This document shows, in pieces, positions 44,283-52,915 of a DNA stretch of 64,000 nucleotides. Below the pieces are notes generated by a model. It searched no databases. It worked only from the letters and a program-made list of their open reading frames with translations, and had not been told where the DNA came from. The position numbers and the translations under genes were made by a program. Within the stretch, counting starts at the first letter, position 1; the number at the start of each line of letters is the position of its first letter. Origin of the DNA: JAHRVQ01 sp964548025 (GTDB taxonomy: Bacteria; Pseudomonadota; Gammaproteobacteria; Pseudomonadales; Azotimanducaceae); NCBI GenBank assembly GCA_964548025.1, contig CAZJRI010000002.1:28293-92292 (forward strand). Reading direction: 5' to 3'.

Positions 44283-44540
44283 ATGGGTTTGACTACACAA
44301 GATTTTAGTAACGAGTTAACAGAGATCTTGAAGGTGTCGGAAGATTTAGGCCTGATTGCTGTTGAAGTAAAGTCTGGAAACTTACATCGTCGAGTTGGTG
44401 GCTACCCAGGACAGAACCACAGGATGCCGATTTGTTGGGATGCAATGTACAAGGCTATGACAGTGACAGATTCTATTCTAAAGAAACATGACTCTGGAAA
44501 AGGAGCGAGTGTGGTAATCAGATACCAGTTTCCTCGTTAG
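44283..44540 (+). CDS. Small protein of unknown function
   Basis: 85 residues from an ATG 5 bases after phoU. Not assigned to a named family with confidence. Its C-terminal half, LHRRVGGYPGQNHRMPICWDAMY followed by KGASVVIRYQFPR, looks conserved in style, with a GGYPG turn and an NHRMP motif, and resembles small modules I associate with HNH/restriction proteins from memory. No signal peptide or membrane segment is seen. It may be read through from the pst operon or belong to the accessory islet that follows, which starts with its own promoter 44 bases downstream. Confidence 0.6.
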   Translation: MGLTTQDFSNELTEILKVSEDLGLIAVEVKSGNLHRRVGGYPGQNHRMPICWDAMYKAMTVTDSILKKHDSGKGASVVIRYQFPR

Positions 44541-44583
44541 CAATATTTCATGCATTAAAACACTCTATAGGTCTAATCAAAAC

Positions 44584-44611
44584 TTGACAAAACTTGACAT
44601 CAACTTATAAT
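44584..44611 (+). promoter_or_regulatory. Near-consensus sigma-70 promoter with repeated operator-like motif, leading to a near-leaderless mRNA
   Basis: TTGACA (44584-44589), a 16-base spacer and TATAAT (44606-44611) give a consensus promoter. The expected start, about 44618, is one base before the ATG at 44619, so the mRNA is probably leaderless or nearly so. AACTTGACA occurs twice in tandem (44581-44589 and 44591-44599), covering the -35 and spacer, where the XRE protein encoded next could bind for self-repression. Confidence 0.75.
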
Positions 44612-44618
44612 CGACGAC

Positions 44619-45746
44619 ATGAATAAGCGCCTAAATACCGAATCGGCTTCGGCTGCGATGGTAAGTGCAGGGCTCAATCAAAATGCGTTGGCTGAAGAAC
44701 TGGGTGTCTCCCGAGAAGCTGTTTCACAGTGGTTGAAAAATAAGTCATTCCCTCGCCCCAATAAACTCTTGCAACTGAGCAAAGTACTCTCTTTGTCATT
44801 TGACGAGTTGGTTATTAAAGATGACCCAGCTCTGCCCATTGTTGCCTTCAGAAAGAAAAAGGGAACAAAAACAAAAGATCATCATATTGAAAAAGCGCAA
44901 ACCATGGGCATGATGTTAAGGCAATTGGTCAATTATCTGCCGTTCGATACATTAGAGATGCCACCAATTCTTAAAGCCCCCCAGTTAGATTATGAATATA
45001 TTCAAAGGGTGGTGAAAAAAGTCCGCGATGATATTCGGGTTAGAGACGGTGATGTTGTTAACTTTTCTCACCTGACTCAGCGATTCAAGGACTTACAGGC
45101 GGTGATCGTCCCTGTATTGTGGGGGGACAAAAAACAACATCAGAATGCGCTGCATATATATTTACCCGATTCTAGAACCACGTGGGTTTATCTGAATCTG
45201 GATGTAAATGTACACGATGCCAAGTTTTGGATGGCACATGAATTAGGACATTGTCTCACACCTACACTGTCTGGTGATGATGCTGAAGACTTTGCGGACA
45301 ATTTCGCGGGAGCCCTTTTATTCCCGGAACATCATGCAGCAGAAGCCTGGGAAGACCTGGTATCTCTGGGTGCAAGAAAGCAAAAACTTCAAAAACTGAA
45401 GGATATTGCTGAGTGGGTGATGATTTCGCCGTATACCGTTTATCTTCAAGTGAACGCCTATGCCAGGCACAGTGGTAAAGAAGTGATTGACCTAAATCCT
45501 GATATCCATGCGTGGAGCACAAAACTAAACAAACAGTATCACAATATGAGTGAAACGCTGTTTCAATCAACAACGCAACCGGATGTGCCAAAATATATTG
45601 AAGAAACACAGGCTTTTTTTGGTACACAATTCTTTGATGTGCTCAGTCGATATCTACGCGAGCAAAAAAAGGGCCCCGGGATTGTTCAGACCTTGATGGA
45701 TATACCATTACTTGATGCCAGGAGCATTCACGCTGGGTTGACGTAA
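44619..45746 (+). CDS. XRE-family regulator fused to ImmA/IrrE-type metallopeptidase
   Basis: 375 residues. An XRE helix-turn-helix is at about 18-62 (LAEELGVSREAVSQWLKNKSFPRP). A zinc-peptidase domain follows, with HELGH at 207-211 and a downstream DAEDFADNFAGALLFPE (about 221-237) supplying the third ligand, as in COG2856 ImmA/IrrE proteins that cleave repressors or act as antitoxins. A C-terminal helical region runs to 375. The stop overlaps the PIN-domain gene by one base (TAATG). The Xre-COG2856 plus PIN pair is a recognised type II toxin-antitoxin-like layout, here with regulator and protease in one chain. Confidence 0.88.
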   Translation: MNKRLNTESASAAMVSAGLNQNALAEELGVSREAVSQWLKNKSFPRPNKLLQLSKVLSLSFDELVIKDDPALPIVAFRKKKGTKTKDHHIEKAQTMGMMLRQLVNYLPFDTLEMPPILKAPQLDYEYIQRVVKKVRDDIRVRDGDVVNFSHLTQRFKDLQAVIVPVLWGDKKQHQNALHIYLPDSRTTWVYLNLDVNVHDAKFWMAHELGHCLTPTLSGDDAEDFADNFAGALLFPEHHAAEAWEDLVSLGARKQKLQKLKDIAEWVMISPYTVYLQVNAYARHSGKEVIDLNPDIHAWSTKLNKQYHNMSETLFQSTTQPDVPKYIEETQAFFGTQFFDVLSRYLREQKKGPGIVQTLMDIPLLDARSIHAGLT

Positions 45747-46303
45747 TGCCCCAATCAAAGATTCTGGTTGATACCAATGTGTATATTCGTCTTGCGCAGT
45801 CAATTAGACCTCTGTTGTTTACCCCTTTTGGTGATGCCGAGTATTGCCTATACGTTATACCCGATCTCAACAAAGAACTGTCGAACAGGCGGCTCTCAAC
45901 AAAATTCGCTTGGGTAAATGAAGAAGAATACGTTGATAACAGAAAACACTACCCGAAAGTTAGCAGAAAACAACAGAAGAGTATTCAAGATACTTTTCAG
46001 TTTGTGTGGGATCACGTTGAATCCGAGTTGCCTGGCCCTTCGCGGGTTGACGCATTGTACATAGCGCATGGGATGGAACTGGATATTCCCGTTGTCACTG
46101 ATGACAATGACATGATTGAATTGGCAGAAACCTTTGATGCTCAATTTATGCGCACGCTAGATTTGTTAAAATTAATGCTTGATGCGGGTCACATAGACAT
46201 GCAAAAAATAGATAGCGTGGTGGCATATTGGAAATACGTTAATGATGCTCCTGGGAACTTAGCAAAGCATTATAAAAAACTGTTCAAAAAGACAATTAAG
46301 TAG
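45746..46303 (+). CDS. PIN-domain ribonuclease, probable toxin
   Basis: 185 residues. The PIN acidic residues are visible: Asp9 in LVDTNVYIRL, Glu44 in PDLNKEL, Asp102 in SRVDALYIAHGM, and the DD at 119-120 in PVVTDDNDM, which would bind two metal ions. It is translationally coupled to the XRE-ImmA/IrrE gene by a one-base overlap. PIN proteins in such pairs cut RNA (tRNA or mRNA). The size is larger than VapC (about 130), nearer to the DUF4411-type PIN proteins that accompany Xre-COG2856. Confidence 0.83.
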   Translation: MPQSKILVDTNVYIRLAQSIRPLLFTPFGDAEYCLYVIPDLNKELSNRRLSTKFAWVNEEEYVDNRKHYPKVSRKQQKSIQDTFQFVWDHVESELPGPSRVDALYIAHGMELDIPVVTDDNDMIELAETFDAQFMRTLDLLKLMLDAGHIDMQKIDSVVAYWKYVNDAPGNLAKHYKKLFKKTIK

Positions 46304-46332
46304 TTCATGTGTATATTGATACTAGCGGTTGA

Positions 46333-47622
46333 CTAATGCAACGCATACAAAGCCCCAGTCTCTGAAATCCAATCCTGCCCATCGAATTCACTATCACCAG
46401 ACGCATCACGTGATGGGTATATAGGCAAATGCTTGCTAACTAAAAACTCTGGAATGACTTTCCCATCGCCATTACGGAAGTACCACGAGCCTTCAAAATT
46501 TCTATGAATGGTATATCCACCTTCGTGGAGTAGACGATGATGCCTTCCACACAACAGAATCGTATTTTGTAAACTGGTTTCACCACCATCGACCCAATGC
46601 ATCACGTGATGCGCGTCAAGAAAATTCCTATGTGAACAACCTGGATATCGACAACATTTATCCCTACCGAGTAGTGCGCGTTTTAACGATGGTGAGACCG
46701 TTCTATGCTTTCTACCAGCGTTGAGAACGTTGCCTTTGTCGTCGTGAACAATAGAAACAAGACTTGCATCACAGCTAATCCGGCGGATTGATTCAATGGG
46801 TAGATCGCTCTTACCGGTTCTATGTAACAAGGCCGACTCATCGACGTGTACCATCACCTGGTAGTGATCAGCAGTAGAACTTGTTTGTTTCTCATCCCCT
46901 TTGAGATAGCTCTGAGCGACTAGAACAAGAGCGTCTGCCTGATTCTGAAAAAAGGAAGTTGTAGGTGATGCATCGTTCTTGTTTGGATAGTTTTCTGGAC
47001 ATTCAGGGAGTGGTTGTTCGTCGTGCGGCGGCTTGTTGTTGGCCAGAGAAGCTACAGCCATTTCAATTGCCTTCATGACCAATTCACCAGATTCTCGAGT
47101 TAGTTCAATATTGATACTCATGGAGCCGTCGTCGCGCATATTACAACTCAGGTACCTGGATTTATGGACACGGTTGACATCATCGGTTGATCTATTGCGT
47201 TGAACATTACGTAGTTGGCGACAGTGATCTTCTACTTGTGATGCTGTTGCCAGAGTGGCGAATTCAAGCAGAGAAGCTTCATTAGCCGTGTCTGCAACAC
47301 GGGTCAATGCTCTGGCTTTAGAGTAAGAAAGGTTTCCGCACCGAAATGCATCAGAACACTGCGGTAAATCGAAAAGGGCCAGGGCAACCCTGACTTTTTC
47401 ACGTGCAGCACCAAGCGAGATACCACATTTCATATTCAGCCATTCTGCACAGTTGTTGAAGTGCCATGCTTTCCAACCCTGACGAATTTCGAATTCTCGC
47501 ACCATGACTAAGAATTCATACTCTGATGCACTAATTTGATGGGCGAGTGAGATGATTTCTCCTTCCAGTTGATCAAGCGAACGGGTTGAGATTGGAGAAA
47601 CTTTTTCATTAATAAAGCTCAT
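46333..47622 (-). CDS. DUF222 and HNH endonuclease domain protein
   Basis: 429 residues. The N-terminal ~280 residues are the helical DUF222 (13E12-repeat-type) region, with a degenerate NNKPP...PECPENYPNKND linker near 195-217. The C-terminal HNH module has Cys324, Cys329 and Cys358 (structural zinc), LDAHHVMHW with catalytic His338/339, Asn353 and HHRLLHE near 361-367. DUF222-HNH proteins are abundant in actinobacteria and scattered in proteobacteria; their function is poorly known. A consensus LexA box lies 21 bases upstream. It converges with the PIN gene. Confidence 0.9.
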   Translation of the reverse strand: MSFINEKVSPISTRSLDQLEGEIISLAHQISASEYEFLVMVREFEIRQGWKAWHFNNCAEWLNMKCGISLGAAREKVRVALALFDLPQCSDAFRCGNLSYSKARALTRVADTANEASLLEFATLATASQVEDHCRQLRNVQRNRSTDDVNRVHKSRYLSCNMRDDGSMSINIELTRESGELVMKAIEMAVASLANNKPPHDEQPLPECPENYPNKNDASPTTSFFQNQADALVLVAQSYLKGDEKQTSSTADHYQVMVHVDESALLHRTGKSDLPIESIRRISCDASLVSIVHDDKGNVLNAGRKHRTVSPSLKRALLGRDKCCRYPGCSHRNFLDAHHVMHWVDGGETSLQNTILLCGRHHRLLHEGGYTIHRNFEGSWYFRNGDGKVIPEFLVSKHLPIYPSRDASGDSEFDGQDWISETGALYALH

Positions 47623-47642
47623 ATCCGTAACTTCTACCTATA

Positions 47643-47658
47643 CTGTAATAATATACAG
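47643..47658 (-). promoter_or_regulatory. LexA (SOS) box of the DUF222-HNH gene
   Basis: CTGTAATAATATACAG (read on the + strand) is a perfect CTGT-N8-ACAG site and sits inside the fuller gammaproteobacterial form TACTGT...ACAGTA. It lies 21 bases upstream of the start at 47622, as the dinB box does relative to its gene, so SOS control of this nuclease is strongly suggested. Confidence 0.88.
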
Positions 47659-47896
47659 TATTGTAACCCAAAGCTATTCAGACATAAAGGACTCGTTGGT
47701 AAATGTGTGAGCCAAATAGCTAACGGATTGTAGAAGTCGCTTTCTGATCTGCGGAGTTCTTTGATCCTGATTTGAACAGACGCGCGGTCATTTCTATTGG
47801 GAAGATAGAGATAATAAACCGCAGCAGTACACTATTCACACAAGACATGTATGATAAGCGTCAGCAATCCACTATTAATCGACGAAGGAGCAGATC

Positions 47897-48325
47897 ATGG
47901 CAACTCTCGAAGACAGGATACGCATTCTCGAAGATCGTGAAGAGATTCGCGAACTTACCACCCGGTACTGTCATGCTGTTGCGGCGGGAGATGCGGCAGC
48001 AATTGTGGATCTGTTCTGTGAGGATGGTACGTTCAGCACGAACGAGCGGTCGACCAGCGGAAAGGAGGCGCTCATGCGTTTTTATACCAGTCTGGCTGAG
48101 CAACCACCGATTCCATTTATACAGAATCATGTGCTGGATGAGATTAATAACGATAGTGCAAAAGGGCGGTGTTCGGCAGAGATTCGCATGGTCCAGAATG
48201 GGGAATCCATTACTACAGCGGGTTGGTACACTGACAGTTTCAGGCGAGTAGATGGCAACTGGAAATTCGCAACGCGTTTCTTCCATGTCTTTCACATGGT
48301 TCCGTTGAGAGAAGGCTGGGCCTGA
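47897..48325 (+). CDS. SnoaL/NTF2-like protein
   Basis: 142 residues behind GAAGGAG. The opening LEDREEIRELTTRYCHAVAAGDAAAIVDLFCEDGTF is the standard NTF2-like/SnoaL start with a conserved Tyr-Cys-His and acidic pocket, and the end is WKFATRFFHVFHMV. The fold is used by ketosteroid isomerases, polyketide cyclases and dehydratases. No single activity can be inferred. It begins a three-gene run with two MaoC-type genes. The 274 bases before it, apart from the LexA box, show no other feature I can support. Confidence 0.85.
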   Translation: MATLEDRIRILEDREEIRELTTRYCHAVAAGDAAAIVDLFCEDGTFSTNERSTSGKEALMRFYTSLAEQPPIPFIQNHVLDEINNDSAKGRCSAEIRMVQNGESITTAGWYTDSFRRVDGNWKFATRFFHVFHMVPLREGWA

Positions 48326-48363
48326 GTGGCAATACAAAATTCGCATCACAAAGGAAATCACGA

Positions 48364-48819
48364 ATGGGATTATTAACCGATGAACATCGCGCCTGGATAG
48401 GTAAGGCTGAACCTTCGAAATCGGTCGAAGTCAGTCGGCGGGATATTGTCAAGTACGCGGTGGCGACAGAGCAGAAGCAACAGAAATATCTGGATGGTGA
48501 TGAGGCGCCACCAATGTTCATCTTCAATCTGTTCGGCTCTATTTCACAGCTTGATAACCTGCGTCAGGATGGATTGGCAAGAGGGTCAGGACAGGGGCCA
48601 AGCCTGCCGCTCAAACGTGTGATGGCAGGCGGGACGGAAATTCATATTCACCGCCCGATAAGACCGGGAGACAAACTCGTAGGAACGCAGCGGATATCGG
48701 ATATGTATGAAAAAGAAGGTTCCACGGGTCCCCTTATTTTTACAGTTAGAACATTAACCGTAACAACAGATTCAGGTGAACCGGTTCTCGATGAAGTGCA
48801 AACCGGTATAGCGAGGTAG
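48364..48819 (+). CDS. MaoC-like dehydratase, FAS1-type hot-dog half
   Basis: 151 residues behind AAAGGA. The N-terminal portion MGLLTDEHRAWIG and VSRRDIVKYAVATEQ is typical of the N-terminal MaoC-like (FAS1-like) hot-dog domain, with MAGGTEIHIHRPIRPGDKL as the core. This half normally lacks the catalytic His/Asp pair and works with a second MaoC half. The partner gene follows after 2 bases. Split pairs of this kind (ChsH1/ChsH2-type) hydrate large acyl-CoAs such as steroid side chains. Confidence 0.82.
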   Translation: MGLLTDEHRAWIGKAEPSKSVEVSRRDIVKYAVATEQKQQKYLDGDEAPPMFIFNLFGSISQLDNLRQDGLARGSGQGPSLPLKRVMAGGTEIHIHRPIRPGDKLVGTQRISDMYEKEGSTGPLIFTVRTLTVTTDSGEPVLDEVQTGIAR

Positions 48820-48821
48820 GT

Positions 48822-49256
48822 ATGAGCCAAACAGAGAATGAGAATATTGATCTAGATGTATTGAATGTCGGCGATTCGCTCCCAACCAGAGAATATGTTG
48901 CAACCAATGTGAGTCTGTTTCTATACAATGCCGCTGTCTGGAATGCCCATAGAATTCACTATGATGAAACCTATACGACCCAGGTAGAGAAGCACCCTGG
49001 TGTTGTAATTGATGGACCGTTGCAGGGAGACTGGCTGAGTCAGTGCGCCATTAACTGGTTAGGCGACCAGGGTGAATTGGTATCTTTTAGTTATAGTAAC
49101 CGAAGGGCGGCATATCTCGGTGAGACCCTCACCACGGGCGGAAGCGTAACGGAGATTAACCATACTGATTCTACGGTCAACGTCGATCTTTTTGTTCAAA
49201 ATGAGAAAGGTGAAGTTATCACACCGGGTGGTGCGGTCGTGAAGATCTTCAGTTGA
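48822..49256 (+). CDS. MaoC-like hydratase, catalytic hot-dog half
   Basis: 144 residues. NAHRIHYDETYT carries the His and Asp residues of the hydratase-2 active-site loop (D/N-x4-H pattern), followed by VVIDGPLQGDWLSQ of the hot-dog helix. It begins 2 bases after the FAS1-type half and is predicted to be the catalytic subunit of the heterodimer. With the NTF2-like gene it forms a small catabolic unit. The substrate is unknown. Confidence 0.83.
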   Translation: MSQTENENIDLDVLNVGDSLPTREYVATNVSLFLYNAAVWNAHRIHYDETYTTQVEKHPGVVIDGPLQGDWLSQCAINWLGDQGELVSFSYSNRRAAYLGETLTTGGSVTEINHTDSTVNVDLFVQNEKGEVITPGGAVVKIFS

Positions 49257-49376
49257 GCACTATTTGAAAACTCATACCGGATTGATAGCAAGCTAATTGT
49301 ATTCTTAAATTCAGGATTATAGACTGAACCTGTTACAAAGGTATTAGGCTGTTCCATCCTTTCAAAGGGATTGAAA

Positions 49377-52300
49377 ATGGACAATCTAAAAGTCTTTATA
49401 TCCTCACCCGGTGATGTTGAAGTTGAACGAACACTGGTCTCAAAAGTCATCAATCTATTACAGATTGAGTTTGATGAGCAGGTGGTTTTGGAAGCTGTTC
49501 TCTGGGAAAGAGAAGTCCTGCTGGCAACCGCCAATTTCCAGGATCAACTCGATCTGCCTTCAGTTTGTGATATCGCAGTGTTTATTCTGGGGGATCGAAT
49601 CGGCACGCCCCTGCCTCCTAATTATCATCGTGAAGATGGCAGCAGATACCTGTCAGGCACAGAGTTTGAATTTGAAGATGCTATAGCCGGTTTCCGCAAA
49701 AATGGATATCCCCATATTCTCGTTTACAAAAAATACCGGGATAAATATATAAAACTTGACGATAGGGTTGATGAGATCCTTAACCAGAAGCGTGAACTGG
49801 AAAAGTTTGTCAACAAATGGTTCCTGGACGATGAAAACAAGGCATTCTCCGGTGCTTTCTACTCATTCAATTCCTCTGATGAATTTGAACACCTGGTCGA
49901 AACCCATCTATACAAACTGATAAGCCAGTTGGTTGTCGGCCATTCTGAGAATCGCAGCGGTGCAGAAAAGCAGTGGCTGAGGGGCAATCCGTATCTGGGA
50001 CTCAATAGCTTTCGGTATGAGGATGCACCAATTTATTTCGGTCGCACCAGGGCGATATCGGAATGTATTGATCTACTGGACGACGCTGATGATTTTGAGT
50101 GCCCTTTTCTTTTGATACTCGGTATGAGCGGTGGCGGCAAGTCCTCCCTCGTGCATGCCGGAATACTTCCGATGTTAACCGGCAGGGGAATTGACAGAGG
50201 AATCAGAATCAGTCGATGGGCATCAATACGTCCGACTGAATTGCAGGGCAGTCTGGTCCAGCACTTGATATCGACTGTAGTTAATCAGTTCACGGCACTG
50301 GATGAAAAGAAAGAAGTCTGGGGAAGAGAGAGACTTCTGCAGTTGGAGCAGCTTTCAGATGATGAAGAACTGACCGCGACACTGCTAACCTTACTGAACA
50401 AAGAGAAGGAGTATGAAGACGAGAGGTTTGTTCTGGTGGTGGATCAATTTGAGGAGTTATTTACCAGCAGCGCAATATCGGAATCGGAGCGTAACCGCTT
50501 TGTTGTTCTGTTAGACGCACTGGTGCGCGGTGCGTCTGTATGGTGCATCTGCACCCTGAGAAGCGACTTTTATCCTGAACTTACAAGCTTGCCAATGCTG
50601 GTAACACTGAAGACTGACGGAGCCCAGTTTGATTTGCCCGCTCCAACCCCATCTGAAATTTCTCTTATGATCAGGGGACCTGCGATTGCGGCCGGTTTGC
50701 ATTTTGAGAAAGACAGCACAACCGGTATTTCACTGGATGAACGAATACGCAATATCGCAGAGGACAATCCCGAAATTTTACCTTTGCTGGAGTATACCCT
50801 TTCGGAATTGTACGAGCAGTGTGATGCGGACGGTTGGTTGACGAACAAAGCCTATATGGATCTGGGTGGCGTTGAAGGAGCACTCGCTAAATCCGCAGAA
50901 AGATGTTTCGAAAGCCTGTCTCGTGAAGAGCAGGAATCTCTTCCAATTGTCTTCAATACATTATTTGATTTCTCGCCTGATGGTAGTAGTGGTCGACGAT
51001 GGGCAAGTGTTGAGGACCTTCAAAGCAGGGAGGCGCTTGGTTTCCTGAGTGCGTTTGTTGATGCTCGCTTGTTTGTGATGGAACTCGATAGCAATGAACA
51101 GCAAATCGTTACCGTTACCCATGAATCACTATTCAGATACTGGCCGAGACTAAGCGAGTGGGTAGAAAATAACAGGGATCAGCTCCGGGTGAGATCACGG
51201 GTTAGTGCGGCATCAGAACTATGGGCGCAGCAGGGGCAGTCTGCTGATTTATTGCTGGGCAGGGGCATCCCGGCTGAAGAAGCAGGGTTGCTGGTCGACT
51301 CTGGTTTGAGTTTGAGTGAAACAACCAGGCAGTTTATTCAGACATCACTTGCCCGGGTGCAGTTGAATCGAAGATTCAGATATGGCGGATTCTTTCTGGT
51401 CTTTGTATTTGCAATAGTTGCAGGGGTATCCGGCTACCTGGCGAATCTGTCAAACAATGATGCACTTCGGCGACTGGCACAGAATGACGATCTCATTACT
51501 TTTATGTTGGATGATCTTATCGAACAACTGAGACCCATCGGCCGATTGGAGCCGATCAGAATTGTTGGTGAGAAAGCCATTAACTATTTTGAGACCATCG
51601 ATGACAAAGACAGAACCGATACTGCGCGGCTCAAACATGCTCAGGCGTTGCGTCAGGTGGGGCAGATCTATTTTGAAGCTGGTGAATTTAATGTGGCCAC
51701 ACAGGCATTCAGTGAATCTTTGAGGCAGGCCAGGATACTTCATGAACTTGATCGGCTGAACACCGACCGGGAGTTTGAACTAGGGCAGGCGTACTATTGG
51801 GTTGCCTTGTCCAAGTTTGACAGCGGGAAACTCAATGAGGCTGAAGAATTCCTTCTACGCTATTTTGAGATTTCAGAATCCCTTGCGAAGAAAAGACCGG
51901 ACAATGTCGACTGGCAGATGGAACTTGGCTATGCGTACCAGAATTTAGGTGCCCTGGAAGAAAGGCGGAATCAAAATAGCGAAGCACTGGTCTATTTTGA
52001 TTCCGCTACCCGTATATTTTCAACCCTGGTTGAGACCTACCCGGACCGTGGCTACATAGCAAGAGAGCTGGCAGAAAATTACTCCTGGCTTGGCTCGAAC
52101 TATCGAGACATGGGTGATTTAGATCGGTCACTGACCTATTTCCTGAGAGAAGAAGAAATCACGCGACGACTTGTAGAAGAGAATGACGATGCCAACTGGC
52201 GATACAGTCTGATGCATGCCTATAGGCACCTCGGAGAACTCTACATTGATCTTGGCAACCTGGGAGAAGCCAGAGATCAATTCAATCTCGGCCTGAATAT

Positions 52301-52892
52301 AGCAGACAAGTTGGTTGCCAGCGATGATCAGAATATTGACTGGATCTATGGCAAGGCGCTGTGTCGTTTCTATCTGGCCCAGATCAGTGTCTATATGGAC
52401 GACAATACTACCGTAAAGCAATCTCTTGATAGGGCTCTAGCTGCAATCGACCGACTCCGGGACAGTGACAATCTTAACTGGCGGATATTAGAAATCAGAG
52501 CTCAGCTATTACAGGCGGTTCACAATTTCAGGGTCAACGAGATCAATATGGCGAGCGAAATGATTGTAACAACTGACGATGATATTAAGGCGTTGCTGCT
52601 GGAGTATCCGGACAATCTTGAGCTGAGGAGACTGGCATTGAAGAGTAATTTAGTTCTCTTGATGCGAAATGAAGATCTTGCAGAAAGAGCGCAGATACTG
52701 GCCGATGCCTCGGAACTGGTAACACAACAACTGCTTTCTTCGGACAGGCCAGAGGACCTGATAGCGATGTTGATGTTTTATGCAAATAGAGGAGATGAAA
52801 ATGATCAACTGACGAACTACCGGGATAAGCTAGAAGGGATAGGTGTGAAACACCCTGAAATAGAACAAATAATGACGGCGGAATATTACTAA
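49377..52892 (+). CDS. DUF4062-nSTAND NTPase with transmembrane helix and TPR repeats
   Basis: 1171 residues from the ATG at 49377, 7 bases after AAAGGGA; a TTG at 49371 is weaker. Residues 1-185 are DUF4062-like (VFISSPGDVEVER, then CDIAVFILGDRIGTP). The nSTAND-type P-loop NTPase follows from about 205: NPYLGLNSFRYEDAPIYFGR, Walker A GMSGGGKS (249-256), Walker B VLVVDQFEELF (352-362), TLRSDFYP (393-400), and the winged-helix end VTHESLFRYWPRLSEW (580-595). One transmembrane helix is at about 669-689, then TPR-like repeats (about 745-1140). STAND proteins are signal sensors that oligomerise. No effector domain is seen in this chain. The next gene starts 23 bases later and is likely a partner. 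Confidence 0.87.
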   Translation: MDNLKVFISSPGDVEVERTLVSKVINLLQIEFDEQVVLEAVLWEREVLLATANFQDQLDLPSVCDIAVFILGDRIGTPLPPNYHREDGSRYLSGTEFEFEDAIAGFRKNGYPHILVYKKYRDKYIKLDDRVDEILNQKRELEKFVNKWFLDDENKAFSGAFYSFNSSDEFEHLVETHLYKLISQLVVGHSENRSGAEKQWLRGNPYLGLNSFRYEDAPIYFGRTRAISECIDLLDDADDFECPFLLILGMSGGGKSSLVHAGILPMLTGRGIDRGIRISRWASIRPTELQGSLVQHLISTVVNQFTALDEKKEVWGRERLLQLEQLSDDEELTATLLTLLNKEKEYEDERFVLVVDQFEELFTSSAISESERNRFVVLLDALVRGASVWCICTLRSDFYPELTSLPMLVTLKTDGAQFDLPAPTPSEISLMIRGPAIAAGLHFEKDSTTGISLDERIRNIAEDNPEILPLLEYTLSELYEQCDADGWLTNKAYMDLGGVEGALAKSAERCFESLSREEQESLPIVFNTLFDFSPDGSSGRRWASVEDLQSREALGFLSAFVDARLFVMELDSNEQQIVTVTHESLFRYWPRLSEWVENNRDQLRVRSRVSAASELWAQQGQSADLLLGRGIPAEEAGLLVDSGLSLSETTRQFIQTSLARVQLNRRFRYGGFFLVFVFAIVAGVSGYLANLSNNDALRRLAQNDDLITFMLDDLIEQLRPIGRLEPIRIVGEKAINYFETIDDKDRTDTARLKHAQALRQVGQIYFEAGEFNVATQAFSESLRQARILHELDRLNTDREFELGQAYYWVALSKFDSGKLNEAEEFLLRYFEISESLAKKRPDNVDWQMELGYAYQNLGALEERRNQNSEALVYFDSATRIFSTLVETYPDRGYIARELAENYSWLGSNYRDMGDLDRSLTYFLREEEITRRLVEENDDANWRYSLMHAYRHLGELYIDLGNLGEARDQFNLGLNIADKLVASDDQNIDWIYGKALCRFYLAQISVYMDDNTTVKQSLDRALAAIDRLRDSDNLNWRILEIRAQLLQAVHNFRVNEINMASEMIVTTDDDIKALLLEYPDNLELRRLALKSNLVLLMRNEDLAERAQILADASELVTQQLLSSDRPEDLIAMLMFYANRGDENDQLTNYRDKLEGIGVKHPEIEQIMTAEYY

Positions 52893-52915
52893 GATGGATA
52901 AAAGGAGTGATTACC

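Noticed and set aside
44581..44599. Tandem AACTTGACA considered as the start of a repeat array
   Set aside because: Only two copies exist, with no spacers or further units; they are explained as a promoter/operator element.
47772..48251. A 159-codon basic plus-strand frame
   Set aside because: It overlaps the NTF2-like gene in another frame and has no start site or domain, whereas the NTF2-like frame has both.
49371..49376. TTG start two codons upstream of the nSTAND gene
   Set aside because: The ATG at 49377 has AAAGGGA at the proper distance and the family usually starts right before the VFISS motif.
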